From NCBI RefSeq assembly GCF_900155385.1, contig NZ_LT699746.1, positions 62,001 to 126,000 of the forward strand: 64,000 nucleotides of DNA, in the 5' to 3' direction. The translations under genes were made by a program, and so were the position numbers. A model generated the notes under the pieces. The model was not told the origin of the DNA. It searched no databases and saw only the letters and a list, made by a program, of their open reading frames with translations. The stretch is from Vreelandella massiliensis. Its GTDB lineage: Bacteria > Pseudomonadota > Gammaproteobacteria > Pseudomonadales > Halomonadaceae. Shown here one piece after another: positions 33,411 to 41,770 of the stretch (the first letter of the stretch is position 1; the number at the start of each line of letters is the position of its first letter).

Positions 33411-34391
33411 TCATTCGCGGAAAGATAGCCGATAAAGCGCTTTGACCCGATCCTGGTGCGTCGGGTGAGTGCGTACCAGCACCTTGAATGGCATCGGCTC
33501 AAACGACGCCTCGCTTGCCAGTGAGCGGAATAGCGTAACACCTGGCTCCACGCCCTCATGTGCCGCAGCAAACGCATCCGCACGAAACTCAATACGGCGC
33601 GACGCCCAGCGAGACATCACTTCATACCAGGCGCCAGCGACCTTCATGCCAGCCGAGAAGGTTCTTTGGAATAGCCGCTCAATGCCGATGGCCACCCGCA
33701 TGGATGGACGCCCCAGTAAGGGGATAAACCGCAGCACGTTGGCAATACGGGCCAAAATACGAAAGCGTAGCCGGTGGAGCATCGTCAAGCTGTCGAGGAA
33801 GCACCACCAGGCGTAGATATGTTTGGCGTCACGATGCACCAAATGGCCAATTTCGTGAGCGATAATCCAACGCAAAAGGTCGGGAGGTAAGCGTAAGACG
33901 CCTTGTGACAGAACGAGCTGAGGCTTTCGCAGTGGCGGTGCAAATACAAACGCAGCGATGTTTTCCGACGGGGCCGCCAATATGGCCGGACGGCGGATAG
34001 CGTGCTTCAGGCAAAGTTGCTCAACATACTCAGAAATGGCGTTGTCCGAAGGAATTTTCATTAGTCTTCCGCCAGCAAGGCGCCGCAGCTGTGCTTTTCT
34101 AGGCGTCAGCGCTTGTTTCGTCCACGCCAAAGCCGCAAGGCCCATGACAAGCGTGAAGACCCAATATGCGATCTCATTCAGGTCGCTCATAAGGATATAT
34201 GAGTGTGTTGGCATGGCGGATAATGAAGGAAGCAACCTGCCAACAAAGTAAGCCAGAAGATCAAAGAAGGAGAACAGGATAAATAGCGGCGTAAAGACAC
34301 ATAAAAAGCATAAAAGCATAACGCCACCTAGTAAGGCTGTATTGTGCAAAAAAGCACAAGAAGTGCCGTTCAAATTTGCTTTAACTGGCAT
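33411..34391 (-). CDS. M48-family metalloprotease (326 aa)
   Basis: The zinc motif HEIGHLVHRD (His179, Glu180, His183) with a downstream Glu-rich segment (FRADAFAAAHEG) identifies an HtpX/Ste24-like M48 peptidase. Two hydrophobic segments near residues 22-45 and 72-92 should anchor it in the inner membrane. It is shorter than oligomeric BepA-type enzymes. On a plasmid it might serve envelope quality control during conjugation; this is inference. It converges on umuC with an octamer array between the two genes. Confidence 0.85.
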   Translation of the reverse strand: MPVKANLNGTSCAFLHNTALLGGVMLLCFLCVFTPLFILFSFFDLLAYFVGRLLPSLSAMPTHSYILMSDLNEIAYWVFTLVMGLAALAWTKQALTPRKAQLRRLAGGRLMKIPSDNAISEYVEQLCLKHAIRRPAILAAPSENIAAFVFAPPLRKPQLVLSQGVLRLPPDLLRWIIAHEIGHLVHRDAKHIYAWWCFLDSLTMLHRLRFRILARIANVLRFIPLLGRPSMRVAIGIERLFQRTFSAGMKVAGAWYEVMSRWASRRIEFRADAFAAAHEGVEPGVTLFRSLASEASFEPMPFKVLVRTHPTHQDRVKALYRLSFRE

Positions 34392-34427
34392 GTAAGGCCA
34401 CCTTAATAGCTTTGTATGCCTTTAGGT

Positions 34428-35030
34428 TTATTCGTTTTCGGCTAAACCCCTTAATTTATCAACCAAAGGGAATATGAAGCCCTTAACAGCATTATTTATG
34501 CGAGGTAGCCATTCTTGTGCTTTTTCATCCGCTTTGCGCACAACCGCTTCCGGTGACATGGTTTGCAGTTCTCGCAGGTGTGCTCCGTACTGCCAGTCCG
34601 TATCCAGGAATCCAGAAGCCGCCTTTTTCGTAGACGACAATCCTTTTGCCAGTAATTCGTCGTTGACCCATGATTGCGATGATCCCGTGGCACCTGGACG
34701 GCTACGGCCAGCAGCCAGCGGAGTTAAGCGTCGATCCGGCTCAGCAAAGGGATTGTGGCTGGCAGTCGTATTAAGTGCGGTAATGGCGCGGGATGGCGAT
34801 TCGTTGGCCGCTGCCTGTCGGTTAAAAACCTGCACTTTCATCCTTTCCCCAACGTCAGGACACCAGCGCCGTTCGCAACTATGGCTGACCACAACTTTGA
34901 CGGTGCTGTTATTGGTTGTCTGAGAGGTCGTATCTGACGAATCACGGATGGTTGTTGCTTCTGCGTTTGTGCCAGCACAAAGAACGAGGCTGGCCAGGAG
35001 TGACGCTGGCAACATGCGGGAGTTCTGCAT
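34428..35030 (-). CDS. Predicted secreted protein (200 aa)
   Basis: The N-terminus is a signal peptide (MLPASLLASLVLCAGTNAEA). The mature part has two cysteines close together (SHSCERRWCPD) that may form a disulphide, then a polar Ser/Thr-rich stretch and a helical C-terminal half (WLPRINNAVKGFIFPLVDKL). With the neighbouring DsbA-like gene, periplasmic folding is likely. It may belong to the conjugation or pilus accessory set of such plasmids. No family was recognised. Confidence 0.65.
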   Translation of the reverse strand: MQNSRMLPASLLASLVLCAGTNAEATTIRDSSDTTSQTTNNSTVKVVVSHSCERRWCPDVGERMKVQVFNRQAAANESPSRAITALNTTASHNPFAEPDRRLTPLAAGRSRPGATGSSQSWVNDELLAKGLSSTKKAASGFLDTDWQYGAHLRELQTMSPEAVVRKADEKAQEWLPRINNAVKGFIFPLVDKLRGLAENE

Positions 35031-35041
35031 AGCTCACCTAC

Positions 35042-35065
35042 AAAAAACGCCCATTGAAGGGCGTT
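35042..35065 (-). terminator. Intrinsic terminator for leftward genes
   Basis: Read on the minus strand, the stem AACGCCC/GGGCGTT with a short loop is followed by a T-run. It sits after the 75-aa gene and before the 200-aa gene. Confidence 0.75.
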
Positions 35066-35090
35066 GTGTCGTATTAAGATGGTGTGTCGA

Positions 35091-35318
35091 TTAGGAACCG
35101 TCCTGGCTTAAATCCTGCTCGGCTTCGCTGATCATCGAACTGAGCCCGCTAGCTTCCAGAAAACTACCTACCCAGTCGTAGATCGGCATGAAGGTATCAG
35201 GCCAAAGCTGCATTAACGCCATCGTGAGCAATCCACCGCCTATCAAGCCTGCTACGTTAGATCGGCTTAAAAATATAGCGGCACCAATCGCGGCGGTTAA
35301 AGGCGAAATAGGAAGCAT
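35091..35318 (-). CDS. Small membrane protein (75 aa)
   Basis: The product has two hydrophobic segments (ISPLTAAIGAAIFL and VAGLIGGGLLTMALMQLW) and an acidic tail. It is separated by only 2 bases from the DsbA-like gene upstream, so the pair is an operon ending at the terminator at 35042. A structural or holdfast role at the membrane is possible; no family was recognised. Confidence 0.65.
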   Translation of the reverse strand: MLPISPLTAAIGAAIFLSRSNVAGLIGGGLLTMALMQLWPDTFMPIYDWVGSFLEASGLSSMISEAEQDLSQDGS

Positions 35319-35320
35319 AA

Positions 35321-36217
35321 TTAGCCCTCTTGCGCTTCAGCAGTGCTACTTGCCTCGCTTGCCGTCCGTTCTTGAAGCATGTCACGCAATGCGGAAATAA
35401 TCGCGCCTGGGGGCTGAGCACCGGCAAGGCGTACTGAGTCGCCTGTCTTATTGTCGATCAAGAATGATGTGGGTGTACCCGTCACGTCCTTGTCTTTCGC
35501 TTGCTGAGCACGCTTAGCGACATGGCGATTGACCTCAGAATCATTCATGCAGCTTTCAAATTGGTCTTGATCAAATCCTAGCGTTTCAGCGACATCCAGA
35601 AGCCCATTCTTACGCACCTGATGGTTTTCGTAGATAAAGTCGTTCATGGCCCAAAATACCTGATTGTCACCCAAGCGACCCGCGCACTCGCTTGCTAGCG
35701 CCTGTGTGGTCGAGTTCGCATCCATGATTGTCATGTGGTGGTACTGCGTATTCAGCACACCGTCACTGCTATCGACTAGCTGCTTTGGCGTGCCGTGAAA
35801 TTGGCGGCAGTAAGGGCAGTTGGGATCAGAGTAGGTGTATAGGGTGAACCGAGCGTCAACATCCCCATACGTCCATTTGCCGGTTTCGGGAATGTCCTTG
35901 GGCGCATTATCGAAATCAGCGAGCAATGCCTGTTGTTGGGCTTCACGTTCAGCTTGCTCTCGTTTATCCATCACCATGTCTATCGCGGCAACCAGCTCTT
36001 GTTCGTCTGCTTGACCGTTTTGGTTTGATGACTCAATCGCGGACGCCAGTGCCGATAACTTCTGATTCGTTTCGTTAAGGTGATCGTTCGTTTGCAATTG
36101 CGCGTTGACCACCAGGCCAAACGCAAACGTAGCAAGAAGACCGCTACCGATTACGCCGCCTAACGCCAAGTAGGGTGTATTTCGGCCTGTGTTCTGATTG
36201 ACATTTTTCCGTGCCAT
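35321..36217 (-). CDS. Membrane-anchored DsbA-like thiol oxidoreductase (298 aa)
   Basis: A single membrane segment (about residues 17-39) is followed by a coiled linker and a DsbA/DsbG-type thioredoxin domain with the active site DPNCPYCRQF (Cys134 and Cys137) and the cis-proline loop TGTPTSF. The large helical insert typical of DsbA is present between them. It should form or shuffle disulphides in the periplasm. Likely clients are conjugation proteins, many of which are Cys-rich in F-type systems. A perfect palindrome lies just before the start and no strong ribosome site is seen. Confidence 0.85.
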   Translation of the reverse strand: MARKNVNQNTGRNTPYLALGGVIGSGLLATFAFGLVVNAQLQTNDHLNETNQKLSALASAIESSNQNGQADEQELVAAIDMVMDKREQAEREAQQQALLADFDNAPKDIPETGKWTYGDVDARFTLYTYSDPNCPYCRQFHGTPKQLVDSSDGVLNTQYHHMTIMDANSTTQALASECAGRLGDNQVFWAMNDFIYENHQVRKNGLLDVAETLGFDQDQFESCMNDSEVNRHVAKRAQQAKDKDVTGTPTSFLIDNKTGDSVRLAGAQPPGAIISALRDMLQERTASEASSTAEAQEG

Positions 36218-36231
36218 GCTTTTTGCCCAAG

Positions 36232-36248
36232 GTTGTGAATTTCACAAC
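36232..36248. promoter_or_regulatory. Perfect 8-bp-arm palindrome before the DsbA-like gene
   Basis: GTTGTGAA-T-TTCACAAC lies 15 bp upstream of the start codon at 36217. It could be an operator or a hairpin that affects translation. It is the most symmetrical site in this part of the window. Confidence 0.5.
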
Positions 36249-36312
36249 AGGTTAGCGCTCCACTGATATGGGTAATGCGATCTGACAGCCGTTTTTTTGG
36301 GGAGTCACGCAC

Positions 36313-36338
36313 AAAAAAGCGCCCGTCGATGGGGCGCT
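36313..36338 (-). terminator. Intrinsic terminator for leftward genes
   Basis: Read leftward, AGCGCCCC/GGGCGCT forms a stem followed by TTTTTT. It ends the transcript of the 128-aa membrane protein gene. Confidence 0.8.
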
Positions 36339-36373
36339 GAATGTAGGCTGGTGAGGGTGGTATCAGGGTGGTA

Positions 36374-36760
36374 TCAGGGTGATAGCAAGGGGATCAAGCA
36401 AGCGGCTACCGCGACCAAGCTCCAAAGGCCCAGTGATACGAGCAAATGGCGAGCAAAAACGCCGCCAAGCCCCGCTTTTAGATGCCCCCAAACTGCGCTG
36501 ATCAGAAGCATTAGGCTCGCCAGATAGAAACTCGCCACGATAGGCAGGATCAACGACGGTTTTGCGTCGGCAAATGCTGCCCACAACACCACGGCCACCA
36601 TGACGGCGATTGATCCGGCGCTGTTTAATAGCTCCGCAGCAGCAAATTGCTTCACTTTCCGGTACGGCGCGTCCTCAGCGATGAAATGACGGCCCATACG
36701 GAAGTGACCGGCGAAGAACTTTTTAACATCGAGGCGAAGACTACGGATTGCATCAGACAT
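36374..36760 (-). CDS. Membrane protein (128 aa)
   Basis: Start 36760 was chosen for its GGAGGAATACC ribosome site; a longer frame to 36829 has none. The N-terminal 45 residues are basic and soluble. Three hydrophobic segments follow (SIAVMVAVVLWAAF, LILPIVASFYLASLMLLISAV, HLLVSLGLWSLVAVAACLI). An inner-membrane location is expected. It ends at a strong terminator. Function unknown. Confidence 0.7.
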   Translation of the reverse strand: MSDAIRSLRLDVKKFFAGHFRMGRHFIAEDAPYRKVKQFAAAELLNSAGSIAVMVAVVLWAAFADAKPSLILPIVASFYLASLMLLISAVWGHLKAGLGGVFARHLLVSLGLWSLVAVAACLIPLLSP

Positions 36761-36838
36761 GGTATTCCTCCGTTGTGCTGTCTCTTTCGTTACTAACAGA
36801 ATACCCCAACTGTTGAAATGGCCGAGCACATGAGAAAA

Positions 36839-37279
36839 TCACCCCGTACCCCGTGGTATCTCCAATACCGCTGACCAAGACGGTGGTAGCATCATCACGG
36901 CATCCATCAGCACTTGCATGTCGATTGTCTCAATCGGAATACCAAGCCGATCTTCTAAGACTGAGGGGCGCAGGGTGCGCTGCCCCCACAGCTGGATGCG
37001 ACCACTCTCTGATTCGATAGGTTCGTCTGAGAGCGTGACCAGTGGGAATCTGGGGCTAAGTTGATCCAGCTTCACTTGCAGACGTACCGCACGCACAGCA
37101 TCGAGCCATTCGTCATCGTCCAAGCCATATAGAGCAATGCTTTCAATCGAGGGCTGATCTCGTACCGACGGGATAAGCCGGTTTTCGCCAGCTAAAAGAT
37201 GATGTGCGTATTGAAGCGTCGACGAATCCGGTTCGTAATGGCGCAGAAACGCTAAGGTATGGCGAGTGGCTTTCGACAT
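36839..37279 (-). CDS. Hypothetical protein (146 aa)
   Basis: This soluble, acidic, Leu-rich protein follows the 173-aa gene by 12 bases on the same strand, so the two are co-transcribed. Visible segments include LAFLRHYEPDSSTLQYAHHL and a C-terminal MQVLMDAVMMLPPSWSAVLE. It has no signal peptide or catalytic motif. No family was recognised. Confidence 0.6.
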   Translation of the reverse strand: MSKATRHTLAFLRHYEPDSSTLQYAHHLLAGENRLIPSVRDQPSIESIALYGLDDDEWLDAVRAVRLQVKLDQLSPRFPLVTLSDEPIESESGRIQLWGQRTLRPSVLEDRLGIPIETIDMQVLMDAVMMLPPSWSAVLEIPRGTG

Positions 37280-37291
37280 AACAGGGCTCGC

Positions 37292-37813
37292 TTACTTCAA
37301 CCGTTCGTAGTTGCGAATTAAGCCGTCACAGAAACGGCATTCAGGGTACAAGGAAATCGCAGAGCTATCGGCTTGACCCACCAGCTCAGGAAAGTCGATT
37401 TGCTCTCCATGATAGATACGGCCTCGATGATCACTCAGCTTCTTGATCAGCACCGTCGGGATGTCAAAGTTGGTCATTTCGGCATCGGGATCAGTCAGCC
37501 AGTAGGGAAGCGTCAGATCAACGATGATCTTGGTATCTCGTAGTGGTAACTCCAACCAGTAGTGCGGACGCAAGATAATCTTTTCGCCTTCCTCGGCGGT
37601 ATGTAGCTCTCCAAAGTGCAGCTCACGCGGCATACCCGCATAAGCGAAAAAGGCGGCTGCTTCGTGCGCAATGTCAGCGCAGTCCGCTTTTTCGGTAATG
37701 TCCGGTGTCAGGTTGAAAAAGGCCATGCAGATTTCGTCGGCAAGATTCTGCTGTTCTTCCTCAAGCTCAGTGAGTTCTGTAAAAGGTTTGTCGATGATGG
37801 TGCTGTCACTCAT
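37292..37813 (-). CDS. Hypothetical protein with Cys-His-Asp pattern (173 aa)
   Basis: The sequence shows ADCADIAHEAAAFFAYAG, then RPHYWLELPL, then IIVDLTLPYW. A cysteine on a helix, a His in a strand and an Asp in the next strand is the order found in transglutaminase/papain-like folds. That would suggest a thiol enzyme or an inactive relative. A C-terminal CRFC pair is also present. The assignment is a pattern match only. It heads a leftward two- or three-gene unit. Confidence 0.55.
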   Translation of the reverse strand: MSDSTIIDKPFTELTELEEEQQNLADEICMAFFNLTPDITEKADCADIAHEAAAFFAYAGMPRELHFGELHTAEEGEKIILRPHYWLELPLRDTKIIVDLTLPYWLTDPDAEMTNFDIPTVLIKKLSDHRGRIYHGEQIDFPELVGQADSSAISLYPECRFCDGLIRNYERLK

Positions 37814-38407
37814 GCAAAGCCCTCATAGTGAATGTATCCGCTTATTGTACTGATCAGAAAAAAACGGCCAGTGACTTGAGAGGCATTTTTTTGAGGTTTC
37901 ACGCATGATTGGCATCAGCAGGCGAATTTAAAACCTAATGGTATAGGTTGTGCTTTTATGCTTGTAATACGCCTAAAAGCATCTTCGTGCTCATGAAGCG
38001 CACTTTAGACTGAAATGAGTACCATGTATTTTTATGTCTCCTTTGCGACCCAAAGGCTACAAGCATCATTCGCGCATAGTGATCCTTGGTTATTCGCTCA
38101 CCGGATATGCAGCCCAGAGATATTCAGTTTAAGCGCCAATCTAGGCTTGAATATAAAATGAGAGGCTATTTAGCGATAGTGACGAAAGTGATGATAAATA
38201 TGATGATTCAGTATCTATTGTTTTTATCTACTTATTGCAAAAGGGGGGTTCCGAAAAACGTCTATGTGTTTTGTAAAGCATGTTTGCAGAGGGTCAGCAT
38301 AAACGTATGTAAAAATAGTCAAGAGAATAGGGCAGCCAGCCATAAATCACTGTACTAAGGCTGACATAGTTGCTAGCCATTCAATGAAGTCACTACTCGC
38401 CAAGCAA
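37814..38407. other. 594-bp stretch without a supported gene
   Basis: The stretch is AT-richer than its neighbours. Short frames occur on both strands, including a 90-codon frame at 38086-38358 that lacks a ribosome site and sensible composition. Near 37860-37890 there are short T-runs and imperfect dyads that may terminate transcription. I see nothing else. Confidence 0.5.
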
Positions 38408-38941
38408 TCATTTATCTAATGCCTTCTTAATCGCTTTAAGTGAACGCCTAGCCTTTGAAAGCTCATTAAATAACTTCCTGTTTCTGGCGTGGTCAACTTC
38501 GTGCGTTAGTGCCAGTTCGTGCTCCCAGGCTTCAGCACCATTAAAGTCTCTTGAGTTGTAATGATAGCGCCCTGAACGGGGAATGTGCTTAGCATAAAAC
38601 GCTTTACCGTCGCGGCGCTTTGAACCGCCATTACGAGTGAAGGCGTTACGGAAATACATTATCTCTAGCGACCCCTTATGTACACGAACCCGCAAGCCGA
38701 GCTTTCCAGGCTCGTTCTGCTCAAAATGCTCGATTTGTTCTTCCCAAAACAAGTCAGCAATGATCCTTGAGTCCAGCGCCAACAGATAGATCGAACGCTC
38801 AACTTCTTCCAGCATTGCATCCACTTTGTCGCTTAGCATCGAGGATAACTGCAAAGGATCAATGCCTTCCCTATCCTCAGCAGCATTCGGGTTAAGAAGC
38901 GATTTCAAAACCTCAATTTCGTCTAGCTGGCTCCGCTCCAA
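38408..38941 (-). CDS. mobI: MobI-like conjugative transfer protein (177 aa)
   Basis: The C-terminal two thirds (LGLRVRVHKGSLEIMYFRN, a Gly/Lys loop with DGKAFYAKHIPRSGRYHY, then a helical tail with NELSKARRSLKAIKKAL) fits the MobI(A/C) family of SXT/IncA/C elements, an auxiliary relaxosome protein needed for transfer. In those elements mobI lies beside oriT. Here the gene is followed upstream by a 390-bp region full of GGGGAAT boxes. The relaxase itself is outside this window or not recognised. Confidence 0.7.
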   Translation of the reverse strand: MERSQLDEIEVLKSLLNPNAAEDREGIDPLQLSSMLSDKVDAMLEEVERSIYLLALDSRIIADLFWEEQIEHFEQNEPGKLGLRVRVHKGSLEIMYFRNAFTRNGGSKRRDGKAFYAKHIPRSGRYHYNSRDFNGAEAWEHELALTHEVDHARNRKLFNELSKARRSLKAIKKALDK

Positions 38942-38964
38942 AATTAGCCCCTTATACGCGGTTT

Positions 38965-39192
38965 TTACGGTGAATTTCCCTTAAAAATCCCTGGGGAAAA
39001 AAGCCTTCCTACCCATGATATTACTTACTGGGGAATTTCGTAAATAAAAACCGCAAATTTTCGCTATACCCTGTACCAAAATCCCCACTGGGGAAAATCG
39101 CATAGATCACCTGGGGAATAACTGTTATTCCCCAATAGTGGAAAATACAAAAATTCCCCAGATAGATAAGGGAATCAATAAAAATTCCCCAT
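38965..39192. promoter_or_regulatory. Box-rich divergent region (GGGGAAT/ATTCCCC), candidate oriT or parC
   Basis: At least eight copies of CTGGGGAA or its complement occur. Forward copies start near 38991, 39028, 39088 and 39111. Reverse ones lie near 39081, 39127, 39153 and 39184. One pair forms a 10-bp palindrome (39112-39134) with a 3-base loop and another a 5-bp one (39083-39093). The region lies between leftward mobI and rightward parM. Both oriT beside mobI and parC beside parM are plausible; I cannot decide from sequence. Confidence 0.6.
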
Positions 39193-39333
39193 GAGCGCGT
39201 TGGGCCGTTGTCAAGCCTTCACTAAAATGCCAAAATGACTTCAACAAACCGAAGGGTTTGTGATAAACACTCAAGGTCAAAAGCGTATTAGGCTGTTCTG
39301 ACTTCTTTTTTGACGCAAAACGTGGAGGTTTGC

Positions 39334-40344
39334 ATGGGAACGAACGTCGGGCTGGACATTGGCTACAGTAATGCCAAGGCCGTTTTTTCAGGCGGAGAAG
39401 AAGGCTATCAAGAGGTGGTTTTTCCGGTGGGTGTATCCCGCCTGGATCAGTTCAACCGGCAGATTAAAGGCATCACGGGCGGCAATGTAGAGACAACAAC
39501 TGTACTCATTGATGGGGTGGAATATGCCGCTGGTATTGAGCCAGGAAAGGTAGTTGGAAGTGCCCGCGATATTACGGAAAACTATTCAAAGACGATGCAA
39601 TATCGCGCCTTGTTTTATGCCGCATTGTTGCATGCCAATGATACAGAGATTGATCGTTTGGTTACGGGTTTACCCGTTTCGCATTGGCAAAATGAGGAAT
39701 TAAAAAACCAAATTAAAGAAATGATGCAAGGTCAGCATCAAGTGGCGAATAAGCGCACTGTGACAGTTAATGAGGTGGAAATTATACCGCAACCAGGCGG
39801 TGCCTTTTTAGACGCGATTCACTTTGCGGAAACAGAAGGGGATCAAGAAACAGTCGATGACCTTACAGAAGGTAGTGTACTTATCATTGATCCAGGATTT
39901 TATAGCACCGACTTTGTTGTATTTGACGAAGGTGAGTTAAACGCAGAACTTTCAGGTACAACGCTGCAAGCGACATCAAGAATTATAGATCGTGTCGCTG
40001 AGCTTATTAGTCAAGACTATGGCGCGGCGCCAGGAAAGAGCTTAAAGCCTGAAAAAATCGAAAGCATGTTACGTGCTAATTCACTCACAGCACGCTACGC
40101 AGGACAAAAGATAGACATTTCGCCTTACAAGCATCAAAGCTCTGAAGAAGTCTCTGAGGTGGCTATAAGCGAAATCGCGGGTAGTATGCGTAATGCCGTG
40201 ATTGATACCGTTGTGATTGCAGGGGGCGGTGGCGAGTATTTTGAGCCTCAAGCACGCAGGATTTTTTCACATTGCGGCGTGGTAAAAGCGGCTGATCCTG
40301 TATTAGCCATTGCACGCGGCTACCACGGCTGGGCGGCACGATAA
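39334..40344 (+). CDS. parM: ParM/StbA-like actin-type partition ATPase (336 aa)
   Basis: ATG 39334 follows GGAGG. Actin-fold motifs are visible: phosphate-1 GLDIGYSNAKA, phosphate-2 LIIDPGFYSTDFVV and the adenosine motif VVIAGGGGEYF near the C-terminus. It should polymerise with ATP to push plasmid copies apart, using an adaptor bound to a centromere. The next gene has a duplicated small domain and is the likely adaptor. With parFG this plasmid carries two partition systems. Confidence 0.85.
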   Translation: MGTNVGLDIGYSNAKAVFSGGEEGYQEVVFPVGVSRLDQFNRQIKGITGGNVETTTVLIDGVEYAAGIEPGKVVGSARDITENYSKTMQYRALFYAALLHANDTEIDRLVTGLPVSHWQNEELKNQIKEMMQGQHQVANKRTVTVNEVEIIPQPGGAFLDAIHFAETEGDQETVDDLTEGSVLIIDPGFYSTDFVVFDEGELNAELSGTTLQATSRIIDRVAELISQDYGAAPGKSLKPEKIESMLRANSLTARYAGQKIDISPYKHQSSEEVSEVAISEIAGSMRNAVIDTVVIAGGGGEYFEPQARRIFSHCGVVKAADPVLAIARGYHGWAAR

Positions 40345-40417
40345 CCCAAGCCACACCCGAAATAGCTGTCTGTTGCTGGGGTAATAGGCAGCTTTTCTCT
40401 GACGAAGGGGAATCGTT

Positions 40418-41143
40418 ATGCAAGACCTATATCATCCGCTGATCGTCAATATCATGGTTTACCGCCGCCGTGATCGTGCTCTTTATCGTGAATTGACTTC
40501 CGTGCCTAATAAGTACCGTTCCGAACGTCTGCGCAATTTGGCTAACCAGTGCTGTCTATTGCGAGAAATGGGTGGACTGTCGATTGATGCGGCAACGCTC
40601 AATGGATTGGCATCGAGGTACGCGCATGAAATTGATGATGTCGAGGAAGCTGAGGTTGGCGATGAAGGGCAGGGGAAAGACGTATCTATGCCGATAAAGC
40701 TCACCGTCAATGTCTATAACTACCCTGAGCTTTACCGTGACTTGATGGCTGTGCCGAATGGCAGTATATCTAGCCGAATTAAGCAACTGGCATCCGCAGG
40801 GGCTTTATTGGATCGTCTTTCACGCCTGGTTCAACGAGAAGGGCGGGAGCCAAGAATGGCCACACAAGCGCCGCTAACTGAGCCAGATACATCGCCAGAG
40901 CCGCTAAACCAGCAAAGGCGGCCAGAAGCCCAAGGTAGTGAGCACGTCGCATCTGCGTCAGCTCCGGCACCCGTAACGGCACCTGTTGAGGCTGACCATA
41001 GTGAAGCCATAAACGAGACGCCAGCAGGGGGAAATGTTCAGGAGCATGAGCAGACGCAAGCAGACGAAAAAAGCGATCAGCCACCCAATAAGCCTCAAGA
41101 ACACCCTCGCAAATCCAGTGCAATCGGTAAGATTAAAATGTAG
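40418..41143 (+). CDS. Adaptor of the ParM-like system with duplicated domain (241 aa)
   Basis: Two related copies are visible. The first is near residues 7-55 (VNIMVYRRRDRALYRELTSV, then RSERLRNLANQCCLL). The second is near 91-135 (LTVNVYNYPELYRDLMAVPN, then SSRIKQLASAGALL). Each has a beta strand plus helices compatible with a ribbon-helix-helix or ParR-like fold, so one chain may equal a pre-made dimer. The C-terminal 100 residues are low-complexity, rich in Glu, Pro, Ala and Gln, and end in basic IGKIKM. It lies 74 bp after parM and probably shares its transcript. Confidence 0.7.
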   Translation: MQDLYHPLIVNIMVYRRRDRALYRELTSVPNKYRSERLRNLANQCCLLREMGGLSIDAATLNGLASRYAHEIDDVEEAEVGDEGQGKDVSMPIKLTVNVYNYPELYRDLMAVPNGSISSRIKQLASAGALLDRLSRLVQREGREPRMATQAPLTEPDTSPEPLNQQRRPEAQGSEHVASASAPAPVTAPVEADHSEAINETPAGGNVQEHEQTQADEKSDQPPNKPQEHPRKSSAIGKIKM

Positions 41144-41206
41144 AGAGTGAAAGAAGCCAGCTTTAAGCTGGCTTCTTTGGGTTTGAGACTATATCGAGAA
41201 GGGCGG

Positions 41207-41770
41207 TTATACCGCTGTGGCGGATTTCTCTGAAAACCACGTAGCGCCAGTGGTGATCCCTCGTTCGTTGCAATACGGGCAACGCTCAGCGGATGTCGGC
41301 GTATCAATGGCAAGCAACGACCATGATTGACATGTCGGGCATTGACGAAAGCAAACAGTGCCTTGATTCCAACCTTCGGCAAGCGCATGTAGATCGTTAA
41401 TCTCAATGCCTTTTGCATTTCCGGCGATCTCCATCTGCGCTGTGACCGTGCGAAACGCCATGACAAGCTGATAAGCGTCAACGCGCTCATGCACCGTTTG
41501 TTCCGCGTTGCAGTAAATGTGCATCGCTGGGCTATAGCGTCGTATTTCCGAGTGAGTGCGCAAGATGGCATACGGATCACGTATACACCGTCTTTTCTCA
41601 AAAGCAGGGCATTCGCCGCGCTCAACCAGCAGGCGCCGGTTCTTACGGATACGGTCTGTCGTGACCATGACGCCCTCATGCTCATTAAGCATTTTTTCGA
41701 TCACCGCATCCGTAAAACCCGCGCGTAGCAGGAGTTGTATCGCTTCTGGCATATTTAAGTAGCAAAGCAT
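41207..41770 (-). CDS. FlhC-like transcriptional activator with zinc site (187 aa)
   Basis: The middle (SPAMHIYCNAEQTVHERVDA followed by YQLVMAFRT) and the C-terminal CPTCQSWSLL ... CPYCNERG zinc site follow the FlhC pattern. The N-terminus (EAIQLLLRAGFTDAVIEKML) is similar to the next gene's. SXT-type elements and IncC plasmids use such FlhC-like proteins (SetC, AcaC) as master activators of transfer genes. Its start overlaps the stop of the upstream relative, so the two are coupled. Alternative starts, such as the MPEAIQ codon, are possible. Confidence 0.7.
   Translation of the reverse strand: MLCYLNMPEAIQLLLRAGFTDAVIEKMLNEHEGVMVTTDRIRKNRRLLVERGECPAFEKRRCIRDPYAILRTHSEIRRYSPAMHIYCNAEQTVHERVDAYQLVMAFRTVTAQMEIAGNAKGIEINDLHALAEGWNQGTVCFRQCPTCQSWSLLAIDTPTSAERCPYCNERGITTGATWFSEKSATAV

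Noticed and set aside
38086-38358. 90-codon frame in the gene-poor stretch
   Set aside because: No ribosome site, odd composition and no family resemblance.
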